The notes under the pieces: generated by a model | What the model was told of the DNA's origin: nothing | The model's input: the letters and a program-made list of their open reading frames with translations, nothing else | Databases searched by the model: none | Shown: one piece after another, positions 48,887 to 56,362 of the stretch | Layout: each line of letters begins with the position of its first letter | Position numbering within the stretch: the first letter of the stretch is position 1 | Translations under genes and position numbers: made by a program | Assembly: GCA_016706865.1 (NCBI GenBank) | Contig: JADJIS010000001.1 | Coordinates: 372,001 to 436,000 of the forward strand | DNA: 64,000 bases | From: Bacteroidota bacterium | GTDB lineage: Bacteria; Bacteroidota; Bacteroidia; Chitinophagales; BACL12 | Direction: 5' to 3'

Positions 48887-49309
48887 ATGATTACAGGAAT
48901 TGACTTTGATGTGCTCTCTTGGAAAATTTTAGAGAATGACACTTTTTATCCATTTATAGAAGCGGAAACAGAATATGTTCCAATTAAGTTTTATGGGTTA
49001 CTAAATACAACTGATTCATACTTCTCAATACATGCTGTCCATGCTATTAGAAGTAACAAAATAGGGGTAACTCCGGAATTGATGTTATTTGCAATATTTC
49101 AGCAACGGTTTCATTTAAAAACTCCTCCCAATAAAGTAACTCCAAGTGATCTTTTTCAATGCTGTGGTCATATGTATAAAGCAATGGTTGAAGAGTTTAG
49201 AAATAGAGTTATAAACACAGAATTACAGGGCAAAGAAACTTCAATTACTAAACCGATTTATGACCTTATTTACCCTAAACTTGTAAATATTCTAAACTTT
49301 CCTAATTAA
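48887..49309 (+). CDS. Element protein of unknown function
   Basis: About 140 residues from ATG 48887; a TTG at 48857 would add ten residues. The FYGLLNTTDSYFSIHAVHAI and LMLFAIFQQRFHLKTPPNKVTPSDLF segments suggest a compact alpha/beta protein. No family is recognised. It stands alone between non-coding gaps in the middle of the element. Confidence 0.5.
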   Translation: MITGIDFDVLSWKILENDTFYPFIEAETEYVPIKFYGLLNTTDSYFSIHAVHAIRSNKIGVTPELMLFAIFQQRFHLKTPPNKVTPSDLFQCCGHMYKAMVEEFRNRVINTELQGKETSITKPIYDLIYPKLVNILNFPN

Positions 49310-49443
49310 TCACTTAGTCAATTTCAATTCATTCATCTTTAAACTTAGTTTAAATAAACCCCTTGAACCTGATAAAACCTGAAATCAAAATACAGATAAT
49401 GTGAAATATTCCCTAACTATTTAGGTTACCCGAAAAAAAACAC
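49310..49443. other. Short non-coding gap with AAAACCT words
   Basis: 134 bp containing two further AAAACCT-type words (ACCTGATAAAACCTGAAAT) near 49368-49385, related to the iteron-like region upstream. No gene is seen. Confidence 0.4.
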
Positions 49444-49998
49444 ATGGCAAAGTTTCCCACCTTCCCCACAATTTACGATGACTGCTATACAATTGATATT
49501 GCCTGTCTAACCAAATGGGGCTACCTCAAACCCTCACAATTGAAAAGCGGAGGCATACAATGGAGTCGGGATAAAGTTCCTGAAGGCAAAATTGGAATAA
49601 CAGTAAACACCCTTTCGAAAACCCCCTATCTTGAATTTAACTATACTTCAGATGGAACCCCGATAAATTACTGGGTTCAATTAACTTCCCTTCCCTCGAA
49701 TTTAGGTAAAGGGTTAGTATGGTTTTTCATTTGCCCCCATACCCAGCGGCGCTGTCGAAAACTTCATTTAGTAGGAACCCACTTTTTACATAGAACTGCT
49801 TTTACCGGGTGCATGTATGACAAACAAACCTATTCCAGTAAAACAAGGGCTTTTCATAAGGAATGGGGGAGGATATTGAGGCAGGATGAGGTTTATGGGG
49901 AGATTTATGGGAAGGGGTTTAGGAAATATTATAGGGGAAAACCTACAAATAGATATTTAAGACTTTTGAAATCGGTTTCTCAAACAGGATTATCCTAA
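49444..49998 (+). CDS. Element protein of unknown function with Cys/His-rich block
   Basis: 184 residues with an FICPHTQRRCRKLHLVGTHF block (a Cys-Pro-His, Arg-Arg-Cys, His pattern) and a second block FTGCMYDKQTYSSKTRAF. The Cys/His spacing suggests a possible metal site. It is a type often found in Bacteroidota phages and integrated elements. No enzymatic assignment can be made. Confidence 0.5.
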   Translation: MAKFPTFPTIYDDCYTIDIACLTKWGYLKPSQLKSGGIQWSRDKVPEGKIGITVNTLSKTPYLEFNYTSDGTPINYWVQLTSLPSNLGKGLVWFFICPHTQRRCRKLHLVGTHFLHRTAFTGCMYDKQTYSSKTRAFHKEWGRILRQDEVYGEIYGKGFRKYYRGKPTNRYLRLLKSVSQTGLS

Positions 49999-50026
49999 TT
50001 ACTGGACACATAATTTTGAAACTTTT

Positions 50027-50071
50027 GTTACAATTTGGCGTTTATTATATAATAATTGTTACTTTTGTAAC
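50027..50071 (+). promoter_or_regulatory. Promoter and XRE operator of the toxin-antitoxin-like operon
   Basis: The -7 box TACTTTTG at 50060-50067 and a TTG at 50035-50037 form a Bacteroidota promoter. A 14-bp inverted repeat, GTTAC-TTTT-GTAAC (50058-50071), overlaps the -7 box, and a GTTAC half-site lies at 50027-50031. This fits autorepression by the XRE protein encoded just downstream. Confidence 0.7.
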
Positions 50072-50101
50072 ACTCAATTTAAAAATTAAGGCAAACGCAT
50101 T

Positions 50102-50497
50102 ATGACTCAAAATGAACTTACCGTTCTTACTCAGAATGGAATTATAGGTCAAAATATTCAGCAATTTAGAAATAGGTTAGGCATTAGTCAAGCAGTCTTA
50201 TCCGATTATCTGGCAATTTCAAGGGAAATGCTAAGCTATTATGAAACGGGCACTAGAAATATCCCTATTGATGTTATTGCCAAGGCTGCAAAAATATTTG
50301 GAGTGGACGAATATGACCTATTTGAAACTCAAAATGAAAATCTGTGTGTTAATTTAGCATTTGCATTTAGATCTGATGATTTGACTGTGGATGACTTAAA
50401 TAGCATTGCTGACTTTAAAAAGATTATATTAAATTACCTAAGTATGAAAAAAGTTGTAGAAGATGAATCATTTCGTATTAGAAAAAAAGGCAAATGA
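50102..50497 (+). CDS. XRE-family repressor (antitoxin-like)
   Basis: 131 residues. The HTH_3 domain spans about 15-70 (GQNIQQFRNRLGISQAVLSDYLAIS, REMLSYYETGTRNI). The C-terminal ~50 residues are Asp-rich and helical. It probably represses its own operon at the inverted repeat over the -7 box. It overlaps the ImmA-like gene by 35 bp, so the two are expressed together. In known XRE-ImmA pairs the protease cleaves or regulates the XRE protein. Confidence 0.88.
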   Translation: MTQNELTVLTQNGIIGQNIQQFRNRLGISQAVLSDYLAISREMLSYYETGTRNIPIDVIAKAAKIFGVDEYDLFETQNENLCVNLAFAFRSDDLTVDDLNSIADFKKIILNYLSMKKVVEDESFRIRKKGK

Positions 50498-51206
50498 ATT
50501 TAGGACTAGCCACGGCATTAATAATAATGATAATATAAGACTAAAAAGTTTACTTTATAAACTTAATGTTTTAACTGTCTTTAAACCCCTGAAAGAAGGG
50601 TTTTCAGGGATGGCAATTAAGGTAAACAATAATTCAGATCCCAAAAGATTTATTTTAATCAATAGTTCTAAATCACTTGGCCATCAACATTTTACAATTT
50701 GTCATGAATTGTATCACTTATTTGAACAAGAGGATTTCACATCAATGATTTGCACAGCAGGTAAATTTGACAAAAAACAAGAGGTTGAGTACCATGCTGA
50801 TATTTTTGCTTCCTATTTACTCCTACCAGAATCAGGTATCAAATCAATGATTCCAGATGACGAACTAAGTAAAGACAGAATTTCGCTAAAAACAATATTG
50901 AATATAGAACAATATTTTGCTTGTTCAAGAGCCGCATTGCTATATAGATTAAAATCCTTAAGTATAATTTCATCTGAATGTTATGACAAATATTCGGTTA
51001 ATGTAAAGCGTGGAGCAATCGAATATGGTCACACAATTACACTTTACGAAAGCGGGAATGATAATCAGGTATTTGGTGATTATGGTTCAATTGCAAGAGA
51101 GCTATTTGAAAAAAATGTAATTTCAGAGAGCCATTATTATACATTATTATTAGATTTGGGTATGAATATAGACCAATTAGAAAATCTTGATAATGAAGAA
51201 AGATGA
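50463..51206 (+). CDS. ImmA/IrrE-family metallo-endopeptidase
   Basis: 247 residues. The zinc motif is HELYH at residues 81-85 (ICHELYHLFEQ), with EYHADIFASYLLLPESG providing the third ligand region, as in the IrrE/ImmA (DUF955) family. The C-terminal half is unassigned. It probably cleaves the co-encoded XRE protein and thereby derepresses the operon after stress or damage. It overlaps the next gene by 14 bp. Confidence 0.88.
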   Translation: MNHFVLEKKANEFRTSHGINNNDNIRLKSLLYKLNVLTVFKPLKEGFSGMAIKVNNNSDPKRFILINSSKSLGHQHFTICHELYHLFEQEDFTSMICTAGKFDKKQEVEYHADIFASYLLLPESGIKSMIPDDELSKDRISLKTILNIEQYFACSRAALLYRLKSLSIISSECYDKYSVNVKRGAIEYGHTITLYESGNDNQVFGDYGSIARELFEKNVISESHYYTLLLDLGMNIDQLENLDNEER

Positions 51207-51723
51207 AAGGATTATTCTAATTGATGCCGATGTAGTTTCACATTTTATATCTGCTGGTGAAATGATATCCATAAAAGCCATTTTTGATATTGAAGTTTAT
51301 ATTTTAAATAAAGTCTATGATGAACTTCAAAAGTTTCCAAAAAGAAAATTAGAGGTTGACAATTTGTTGACGCTGGGAATTGTAAAACTCCTACCTTTTC
51401 CTGAAGAAAATGAACAAATAAAAAAAGAATATACTTATATTAAAAAGAACCTATTTAAAGGTGATGGCGAGGCAGCTTCGCTTTCAGTTGCCCGGTTTAC
51501 AAATAATATCTTAGCAAGTAGTAATTTAAAGGATATTGCAGAATATTGTAAAATGCATAAAATAGACTATCTAACAACTATGGATTTTTTATGTGAAGCA
51601 TTCAAAAAGGGTCTATTTGACATATCCAGATGTAATAGTTTCATAACTAAAGTTCTAAATGCACGTAGCAAACTCCCAGTTACAAAAATGGAGGATTACC
51701 AATGTAAACCCTTAAATTTTTGA
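51193..51723 (+). CDS. PIN-like nuclease, candidate toxin
   Basis: 176 residues from ATG 51193; a TTG at 51187 is less likely. Acidic residues match a PIN domain: Asp11 and Asp13 in ILIDADVVSHF, Glu in YDELQKF, Asp-Glu in KGDGEAASLS, and Asp in NLKDIAEYC. PIN proteins are metal-dependent RNases, and many are toxins. Last gene of the XRE-ImmA-PIN operon. The assignment rests on the acidic residue pattern, so the fold should be confirmed. Confidence 0.72.
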   Translation: MKKDERIILIDADVVSHFISAGEMISIKAIFDIEVYILNKVYDELQKFPKRKLEVDNLLTLGIVKLLPFPEENEQIKKEYTYIKKNLFKGDGEAASLSVARFTNNILASSNLKDIAEYCKMHKIDYLTTMDFLCEAFKKGLFDISRCNSFITKVLNARSKLPVTKMEDYQCKPLNF

Positions 51724-51776
51724 ATTTTTTAATACAATCCTTAATTTACTTTTCAACCGTTTATTAAACCGATTTA

Positions 51777-51796
51777 TATGCAAATCGTATGCAAAT
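51777..51796. promoter_or_regulatory. Candidate integrase arm site (right)
   Basis: TATGCAAATCGTATGCAAAT matches the left-end site with one base changed. It lies 47 bp from the attR repeat. Confidence 0.6.
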
Positions 51797-51800
51797 AAAA

Positions 51801-51833
51801 AAGGGTTCCAGCATTTAACTCGCTGAAACCCTT
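51801..51833 (-). terminator. Element-supplied terminator for tRNA-Pro
   Basis: AAGGGTTTCAGC and GCTGGAACCCTT arms on the minus strand, followed by T6, just after the tRNA-Pro 3' end. It replaces the original terminator, which was moved to 41120-41145 by integration. Confidence 0.7.
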
Positions 51834-51842
51834 GTGGTAGTA

Positions 51843-51889
51843 GTCGGGGCAGCTGGATTCGAACCAGCGGCCTCCTGCTCCCAAAGCAG
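51843..51889. repeat. attR: 47-bp repeat within tRNA-Pro
   Basis: Perfect match to 41148-41194. It forms the 3' half of the intact tRNA-Pro gene. Confidence 0.93.
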
Positions 51890-51918
51890 GCATTCTAACC
51901 GGGCTGAACTATGCCCCG
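51844..51918 (-). tRNA. tRNA-Pro (anticodon TGG)
   Basis: 75 nt on the minus strand. Acceptor arms CGGGGCA/TGCCCCG, D-arm with GGTTAGA, anticodon loop TTTGGGA with TGG at 34-36, and T-arm GCTGG TTCGAAT CCAGC. CCA is not encoded. Integration at its 3' half left the sequence intact. Confidence 0.95.
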
Positions 51919-51936
51919 AACAATTATTTTATATTT

Positions 51937-52002
51937 CAGGATTCGAACCGGCGTCCTTCCCGCTTGCGGCGGGACATTCTAACCGGGATGAACTATGCCC
52001 CG
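51937..52002 (-). pseudogene. Degenerate tRNA-Pro-like copy 1
   Basis: The 5' acceptor strand and D-arm match tRNA-Pro (CGGGGCATAGTTCA), and GGTTCGAATCC survives in the T region. The anticodon arm is replaced by a hairpin, TCCCG...CGGGA. The loop is CCGCAAG, lacking U33. The 3' acceptor strand no longer pairs. Probably nonfunctional. Confidence 0.7.
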
Positions 52003-52018
52003 AACAATATCTTTTTTC

Positions 52019-52075
52019 GACCTTGCGGCCTTCCCGCTTTCGGCGGGACATTCTAACCGGGCTGAATTCACCCAG
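52019..52075 (-). pseudogene. Degenerate tRNA-Pro-like copy 2
   Basis: Further decayed: the D-arm CAGCCCGGTTAGAATG matches tRNA-Pro and a TCCCGCCGAAAGCGGGA hairpin stands in the anticodon position. Both acceptor strands are lost. Likely a relic of earlier integration or duplication at this tRNA locus. Confidence 0.6.
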
Positions 52076-52130
52076 AATATTTCTTTTCATCACATTTTCT
52101 TTTCTGCCCCTCGGCAGTAAAGTTGGCTAG

Positions 52131-52184
52131 CCATGAAGTGAATTTTCTCTTCATGCCTCATGAAGAGAAAATTCTACTTCATGG
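52131..52184 (-). terminator. Long near-perfect inverted repeat abutting tRNA-Ser
   Basis: Arms 52131-52154 and 52160-52184 pair over 24 bp with one bulged base and a 5-bp loop. It is directly adjacent to the tRNA-Ser 3' end and may act as a terminator or processing signal; no long T-run is seen. Confidence 0.65.
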
Positions 52185-52271
52185 CGGTGAGGGAGAGATT
52201 CGAACTCTCGGTACCGTTTCCAGTACGGCAGTTTAGCAAACTACTGGTTTAAGCCGCTCACCCACCTCACC
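52185..52271 (-). tRNA. tRNA-Ser (anticodon GCT)
   Basis: 87 nt on the minus strand. Acceptor GGTGAGG/CCTCACC, anticodon loop TTGCTAA with GCT at 34-36, long variable arm (class II) and T-arm GAGAG TTCGAAT CTCTC. CCA is not encoded. Confidence 0.95.
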
Positions 52272-52394
52272 TTCTAGTGATATTTTTTATTTTATAAGAA
52301 CTTTTGAGGCAGTTTAGCATCAGCCGCACATACATCCTCATTCTTATTAGTGATTTGAATATTTTATAAGAACATTTCCTTGTTTTAAGGGACG

Positions 52395-52402
52395 CAAAGG
52401 TA
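52395..52402 (-). promoter_or_regulatory. -7 box TACCTTTG of the tRNA-Ser/tRNA-Pro unit
   Basis: Minus-strand TACCTTTG followed by GCGTCCC, about 120 bp upstream of tRNA-Ser. It is the best promoter candidate for a transcript carrying tRNA-Ser and then tRNA-Pro. Confidence 0.55.
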
Positions 52403-52452
52403 ATAAAAGAGATGGGTTCTTCCTAAAATTTCATAAATACTGTAAAATAAAA

Positions 52453-52476
52453 TGCCATGAACGGATATTCATGGCA
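52453..52476 (-). terminator. Terminator of dnaA
   Basis: TGCCATGAA and TTCATGGCA arms with a 6-bp loop, 26 bp past the dnaA stop on the minus strand and followed by a T-rich run. Confidence 0.75.
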
Positions 52477-52501
52477 CTTAAAGTGAGGTATAATAAGGTT
52501 T

Positions 52502-53938
52502 TTAGGATATACTCATCTGAATTTTTTTCTGAAGATCATCCACACTTTCTTTGAATTTAGTGTCGGTGTCCATCAAATTTTGTATCGCCTGGCAACTGTG
52601 AATTACTGTGGAGTGATCACGACCCCCAAAATGTTTACCAATTGCCTTTAAAGAGTGTTTGGTGAAATTTTTAGAGAGATACATACTCAACTGACGAGCC
52701 TGCACAACCTGACGTTTACGGGTCTTCTCTTTCAATTTATCAACCGGAACCTCAAAATAATCGCAAACAGCCTTTTGGATGAAATCGATAGAAACTTCGC
52801 GAGACATGTTTTTAACAAAATTCTTCACGATCTTTTTAGCGAGGTCGAGGTCTATTTGTTTTTTGTTGAGGGATGCCTGAGCTAATAAAGAAACCAGGGC
52901 CCCTTCCAATTCACGAACGTTGTTGGTGATATTATAAGCTACAAATTCCACAACATCCTTAGGTAACTCAATGCCATCGGCATACATCTTCTTTTCCAGT
53001 ATGGCTACACGGGTTTCGAAGTCGGGCGACTGAAGGTCAGCACTCAATCCCCATTTGAAACGGGATAATAACCTTTCTTCCACTCCTTCCAGATCACGCG
53101 GAGGACGATCACTTGTTAAGATGATCTGTTTGCTCTCCTGATGAAGGTGATTGAATATATGGAAGAAGATATCCTGCGTTTTTGCTTTATTGGCAAAGAA
53201 ATGAATATCATCTATAATTAACACATCAATTAACTGATAGAAATGCACGAAGTCGTTTACCGAATTATTTTTCAATGATTCGATGAACTGATTAGTGAAT
53301 CTTTCAGCATTGGTATATAAAACTGTCTTGTTTGGAAAATTCTGTTTTACCTCATTTCCTATGGCTTGTGCAAGGTGACTTTTTCCAAGACCTGTAGCAC
53401 CATATATAACCAATGGATTAAAGGCAGTGCCGCCCGGTTTTTGTGCAACAGCATAACCTGCACTTCTACACAATCTGTTACAATCACCCTCAATAAAATT
53501 ATCGAAGTTGTAATTTGCGTTCAACCCGGATTCGATATTTACTTTTTTCAAACCGGGAATTACAAAAGGATTTTTAATACTTGTTCCCATAACGAGTGGT
53601 GCTGCTACCTCAGGATTTTTATTGTTTCCGGTATTATAGTTTGGATAGTCGATAGTAAACGGAGAATTATTTCCGGAACTGTTTTCAACCACGATCCTAT
53701 ACTCTAACCGGGCATTACTTCCTAATTCGCGTTTTATAGTTTTTCTTAATAGGGTTACATAATGCTCTTCCAACCATTCGTAAAAAAATTGGCTGGGTAC
53801 CAGTATGGTTAAAATCTCATCTTCTAACTTAACAGGTTCGATCGGCTCGAACCATGTTTTAAAACTCTGGAGATTTACATTGTCTTTGATTATTTTAAGA
53901 CAATTGGCCCACACAGTATGAAAATCATTGCTACTCAT
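52502..53938 (-). CDS. dnaA: Chromosomal replication initiator DnaA
   Basis: 478 residues. Domain I is N-terminal (about 1-85, FHTVWANCLKIIKDNV), then a linker, then the AAA+ domain: Walker A GATGLGKSHLAQA, Walker B VLIIDDIHFF, and a sensor region SRFKWGLSADLQ. The C-terminal domain IV carries the DNA-binding signature GRDHSTVIHSCQ. It binds DnaA boxes and opens oriC. dnaN is not adjacent, as is usual in Bacteroidota. No DnaA-box cluster was recognised in the flanking gaps, so this may not be the origin. Confidence 0.97.
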   Translation of the reverse strand: MSSNDFHTVWANCLKIIKDNVNLQSFKTWFEPIEPVKLEDEILTILVPSQFFYEWLEEHYVTLLRKTIKRELGSNARLEYRIVVENSSGNNSPFTIDYPNYNTGNNKNPEVAAPLVMGTSIKNPFVIPGLKKVNIESGLNANYNFDNFIEGDCNRLCRSAGYAVAQKPGGTAFNPLVIYGATGLGKSHLAQAIGNEVKQNFPNKTVLYTNAERFTNQFIESLKNNSVNDFVHFYQLIDVLIIDDIHFFANKAKTQDIFFHIFNHLHQESKQIILTSDRPPRDLEGVEERLLSRFKWGLSADLQSPDFETRVAILEKKMYADGIELPKDVVEFVAYNITNNVRELEGALVSLLAQASLNKKQIDLDLAKKIVKNFVKNMSREVSIDFIQKAVCDYFEVPVDKLKEKTRKRQVVQARQLSMYLSKNFTKHSLKAIGKHFGGRDHSTVIHSCQAIQNLMDTDTKFKESVDDLQKKIQMSIS

Positions 53939-54017
53939 CTCAGAATTAAAAATTTATTTATTATTTATTAACATCGGAATGACGAAGGTGTGAAAAAATA
54001 AATTGTAAAAAAAATTT

Positions 54018-54953
54018 TTATTCACTTGTTTTTTTCGAAACAATGACAGGTTTACCAGAATGCCATTTTTTCGCTCTTTTTTTCTCAAAAAAAATATCCA
54101 ACCTACCTAACCATACACCTGCCCAACCAACCTGATTAATTATTACCTCTTTATCGGCAAGATTTTTGTAAACTATAGGCGCTTCCAAAAAGGTGTGTGT
54201 ATGTCCTCCCAGGATCAGATCGATACCCTCCGTTTTTTGAGCGAGCAAAACATCCGAAATTTTACTGTCTTTATATTGATATCCCAAATGTGATAAACAA
54301 ATAATGTAATCACATTTTTCATCATCCCTTAATTTTTTAACCATTTCATTTGCTTTCAAAACAGGATCCTGATAAATGGTATTGCCATATAATTTTTCTG
54401 GCACTAATCCTGTTAACTCAATTCCCAATCCGAATATTCCAACTTTAATATCTTTCTTTTGAATAATTTTATATTGTAATATTTTATCTTTTAATACAGT
54501 ATCCGTAAAATCATAATTGGAAACTATAATTGGAAATTCGGCATGTGCTAATTGTTTTTCAAAACCATCGATGCCTGCATCAAAATCATGATTACCCATT
54601 GTTGCAGCATCATATTGCATTGCACTCATTAATTGCATTTCCAATTCACCATGATAAAAATTAAAATAAGGTGTGCCTTGAAAAATATCTCCTGCATCTA
54701 ATAATAAAACATTATCCTCCTCAGCTCTTATTTTTTTTATTAAAGCTGCTTTCTGCGCCATGCCTCCCATTCCCGGAAATTTTTTATCATCGTCGGGGAA
54801 TGCGTCCACACGGCTGTGCACGTCGTTGGAGTGTAGTATCACCAGTTTCTGAACACCACTGCTTAAAGCAAAAGATTGCAAAGGAATAGCACCCATACCT
54901 AAGAGTGCCGATCCGGTTGCTAACTTTTTTATAAATGTTCTTCTATTCTGCAT
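54018..54953 (-). CDS. Metallophosphoesterase, 5'-nucleotidase catalytic domain
   Basis: 311 residues. The N-terminus (MQNRRTFIKKLATGSALLGMG) carries a twin-arginine (RRTFIK) Tat signal. Metal-binding motifs are LHSNDVHSR, LLDAGDIFQGTP, TMGNHDFDAG and LILGGHTHTF, as in UshA-type phosphoesterases. The substrate-binding C-domain usually fused to it is missing here; it is encoded by the upstream overlapping gene (11 bp). Together they probably hydrolyse nucleotides in the periplasm. Confidence 0.9.
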   Translation of the reverse strand: MQNRRTFIKKLATGSALLGMGAIPLQSFALSSGVQKLVILHSNDVHSRVDAFPDDDKKFPGMGGMAQKAALIKKIRAEEDNVLLLDAGDIFQGTPYFNFYHGELEMQLMSAMQYDAATMGNHDFDAGIDGFEKQLAHAEFPIIVSNYDFTDTVLKDKILQYKIIQKKDIKVGIFGLGIELTGLVPEKLYGNTIYQDPVLKANEMVKKLRDDEKCDYIICLSHLGYQYKDSKISDVLLAQKTEGIDLILGGHTHTFLEAPIVYKNLADKEVIINQVGWAGVWLGRLDIFFEKKRAKKWHSGKPVIVSKKTSE

Positions 54954-55716
54954 ATGTAATTCTGCCTTCTATTTTTGCATACAATTTTCTTCCCTCTCCA
55001 TTCTCTCTTGAAATATAATTTAATACCATATCGCGAATGGTGATGCCAAGAATATTAATTTTTTGTCCAAATAAAAAATCCATTTTATCACCTCCGTTCG
55101 CCATATAATCATTCATGATAACAGTGTAATTTTTATTTGTGTCGAAAGGAACATTATTTATTAATACATTTTCGGCAACATTATTTTTTACAGTGATCTT
55201 AATTCCGGAAACGGGCCAACCTCCCTCATCAATTATTTTTTGAATAAGTTTTGCTGTGCTATTTCCATCTAAGGTAACTATTGCTCCGAAATTTTCAAAG
55301 GGCAATAATTCGAAAATTTTGCCTTTTGTTATCGGACCCGCATTTATAAATTCCTGTCTTATTCCTCCATAATTATATACGGCAAAATCAATTTGTTCAT
55401 CAGCATATAATTGTCCCTCTTTTAAAATTACGTCACATATAAAATTTCCTAATGTTGATTCCGGTTTTGCTCTTTTTAGTTCTACCCCCATTTCTCCCAC
55501 TATCAAATTCATCTCTCCATCGAGGGCAGATTTATAAGGTTGAATAATAGAAAGTACCGCCGAATCACTTTGGGCATTTTCCGAAACCCGTAATTGTTTG
55601 GCTTCATAACCGGTATCTGAATAATAATAACTGCAGGAAGAAAGGCTTAAACAACAACATAACAATAGGATAATGTTGCGTTTACAAAAGTTGAATATAA
55701 CATTACGTGATGACAT
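54943..55716 (-). CDS. 5'-nucleotidase C-terminal-domain lipoprotein
   Basis: 257 residues from ATG 55716 (MSSRNVIFNF); a GTG at 55767 is possible. A lipobox (CLSLSSCS) predicts a lipoprotein. The body is a 5_nucleotid_C domain: STLGNFICDVILKEG, AVYNYGGIRQEFINAGPITKGKIFELLPFEN, NDYMANGGDKMDFLFG. It has the substrate-binding fold but not the catalytic metal motifs, which lie in the next gene. The two export signals differ (Sec/lipoprotein here, Tat there), so the halves would have to meet after separate export. Confidence 0.88.
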   Translation of the reverse strand: MSSRNVIFNFCKRNIILLLCCCLSLSSCSYYYSDTGYEAKQLRVSENAQSDSAVLSIIQPYKSALDGEMNLIVGEMGVELKRAKPESTLGNFICDVILKEGQLYADEQIDFAVYNYGGIRQEFINAGPITKGKIFELLPFENFGAIVTLDGNSTAKLIQKIIDEGGWPVSGIKITVKNNVAENVLINNVPFDTNKNYTVIMNDYMANGGDKMDFLFGQKINILGITIRDMVLNYISRENGEGRKLYAKIEGRITYAE

Positions 55717-55831
55717 CCGCCCCGCAGAAATAGTAAAGTAACCGTGAGCAGAAGTGTATATTTTCACAATAATGATTTTTTAATAGGTTAAATGTGTGAT
55801 CAAAAATTCCATTTTAAGGGAATCTGAGGTT

Positions 55832-56362
55832 TTATTTTCCGTATAATAACATAACTTCCTTCTTTAATTGCAGTAAAACCTTCATTGTAATGGCATCATC
55901 TTCACTATCTGCCAATTCTGCAATAATTTTTTTATGCAACTCAATTCCCGGCAATTCCGGAGGCAAATCCATAGCATTTCTGTTTATTACACTTATGGTT
56001 TCCTCCTTCGATGCTCTTATCATAGCCCAGGCATCTGCCGAAACATATACCTGCTGACTCAAATTATGTTCGTATTCCATTCGAATATTATTGATGAGTG
56101 CAGTTCTGAATTCTGCAACATTCATTTCCTGCTTGCGCACTCTGGGCAATAAATTATTGAGGGATATACGCTCTAAAAAAAGTGTAAGCCTTTCGTATGC
56201 CTGCAACCTGACAGGTAGGGCTTCCCTAAGATGCGCCTGACGATATTCCATTAAACGCATCTGTTTCTCGCGGTCGAGGAAGGCTCTTAATACTGCATAA
56301 GTAGTAAAAAACACCACCAATGCGGGGATGATGTATCCGGTAATTTGCCAAATTAAATCCAT
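55832..56362 (-). CDS. Conserved membrane protein, hypothetical
   Basis: 176 residues: one N-terminal transmembrane segment (about 6-27, ITGYIIPALVVFFTTYAVL), then a long helical cytoplasmic part with RLMEYRQAHLREALPVRLQAYERL and EFRTALINNIRMEYEHNLSQQVYVS blocks. It resembles a conserved Bacteroidota family of single-pass proteins of unknown function. It ends 65 bp before the start of the 5'-nucleotidase C-domain gene on the same strand. Confidence 0.75.
   Translation of the reverse strand: MDLIWQITGYIIPALVVFFTTYAVLRAFLDREKQMRLMEYRQAHLREALPVRLQAYERLTLFLERISLNNLLPRVRKQEMNVAEFRTALINNIRMEYEHNLSQQVYVSADAWAMIRASKEETISVINRNAMDLPPELPGIELHKKIIAELADSEDDAITMKVLLQLKKEVMLLYGK

Larger units (their letters stand above)
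41148..51889. mobile_element. Integrative element in tRNA-Pro (about 10.7 kb)
   Basis: Bounded by perfect 47-bp direct repeats derived from tRNA-Pro(TGG), with a tyrosine recombinase at the left end and an intact tRNA rebuilt at the right end. Direct copies of TATGCAAATNGTATGCAAAT near both ends (41313-41332 and 51777-51796), plus an inverted ATTTGCATA at 41339-41347, are candidate integrase arm sites. Cargo: a single-chain restriction-modification operon and an XRE / ImmA / PIN operon. Also present are an excisionase-type protein and several unassigned element proteins. No relaxase, type IV secretion or capsid genes are seen, so it is likely a mobilisable or satellite-type island. The heptamer arrays seen elsewhere are absent inside it. 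Confidence 0.9.

Noticed and set aside
51834..52130. Plus-strand reading frame over the tRNA-Pro and its degenerate copies
   Set aside because: It translates tRNA sequence (GFEPAASCSQ-type peptide), a well-known false ORF antisense to tRNA genes.
52272..54010. oriC next to dnaA
   Set aside because: I found no cluster of TTATNCACA-type DnaA boxes in the gaps on either side, and dnaN is not adjacent; in Bacteroidota dnaA often lies away from the origin.
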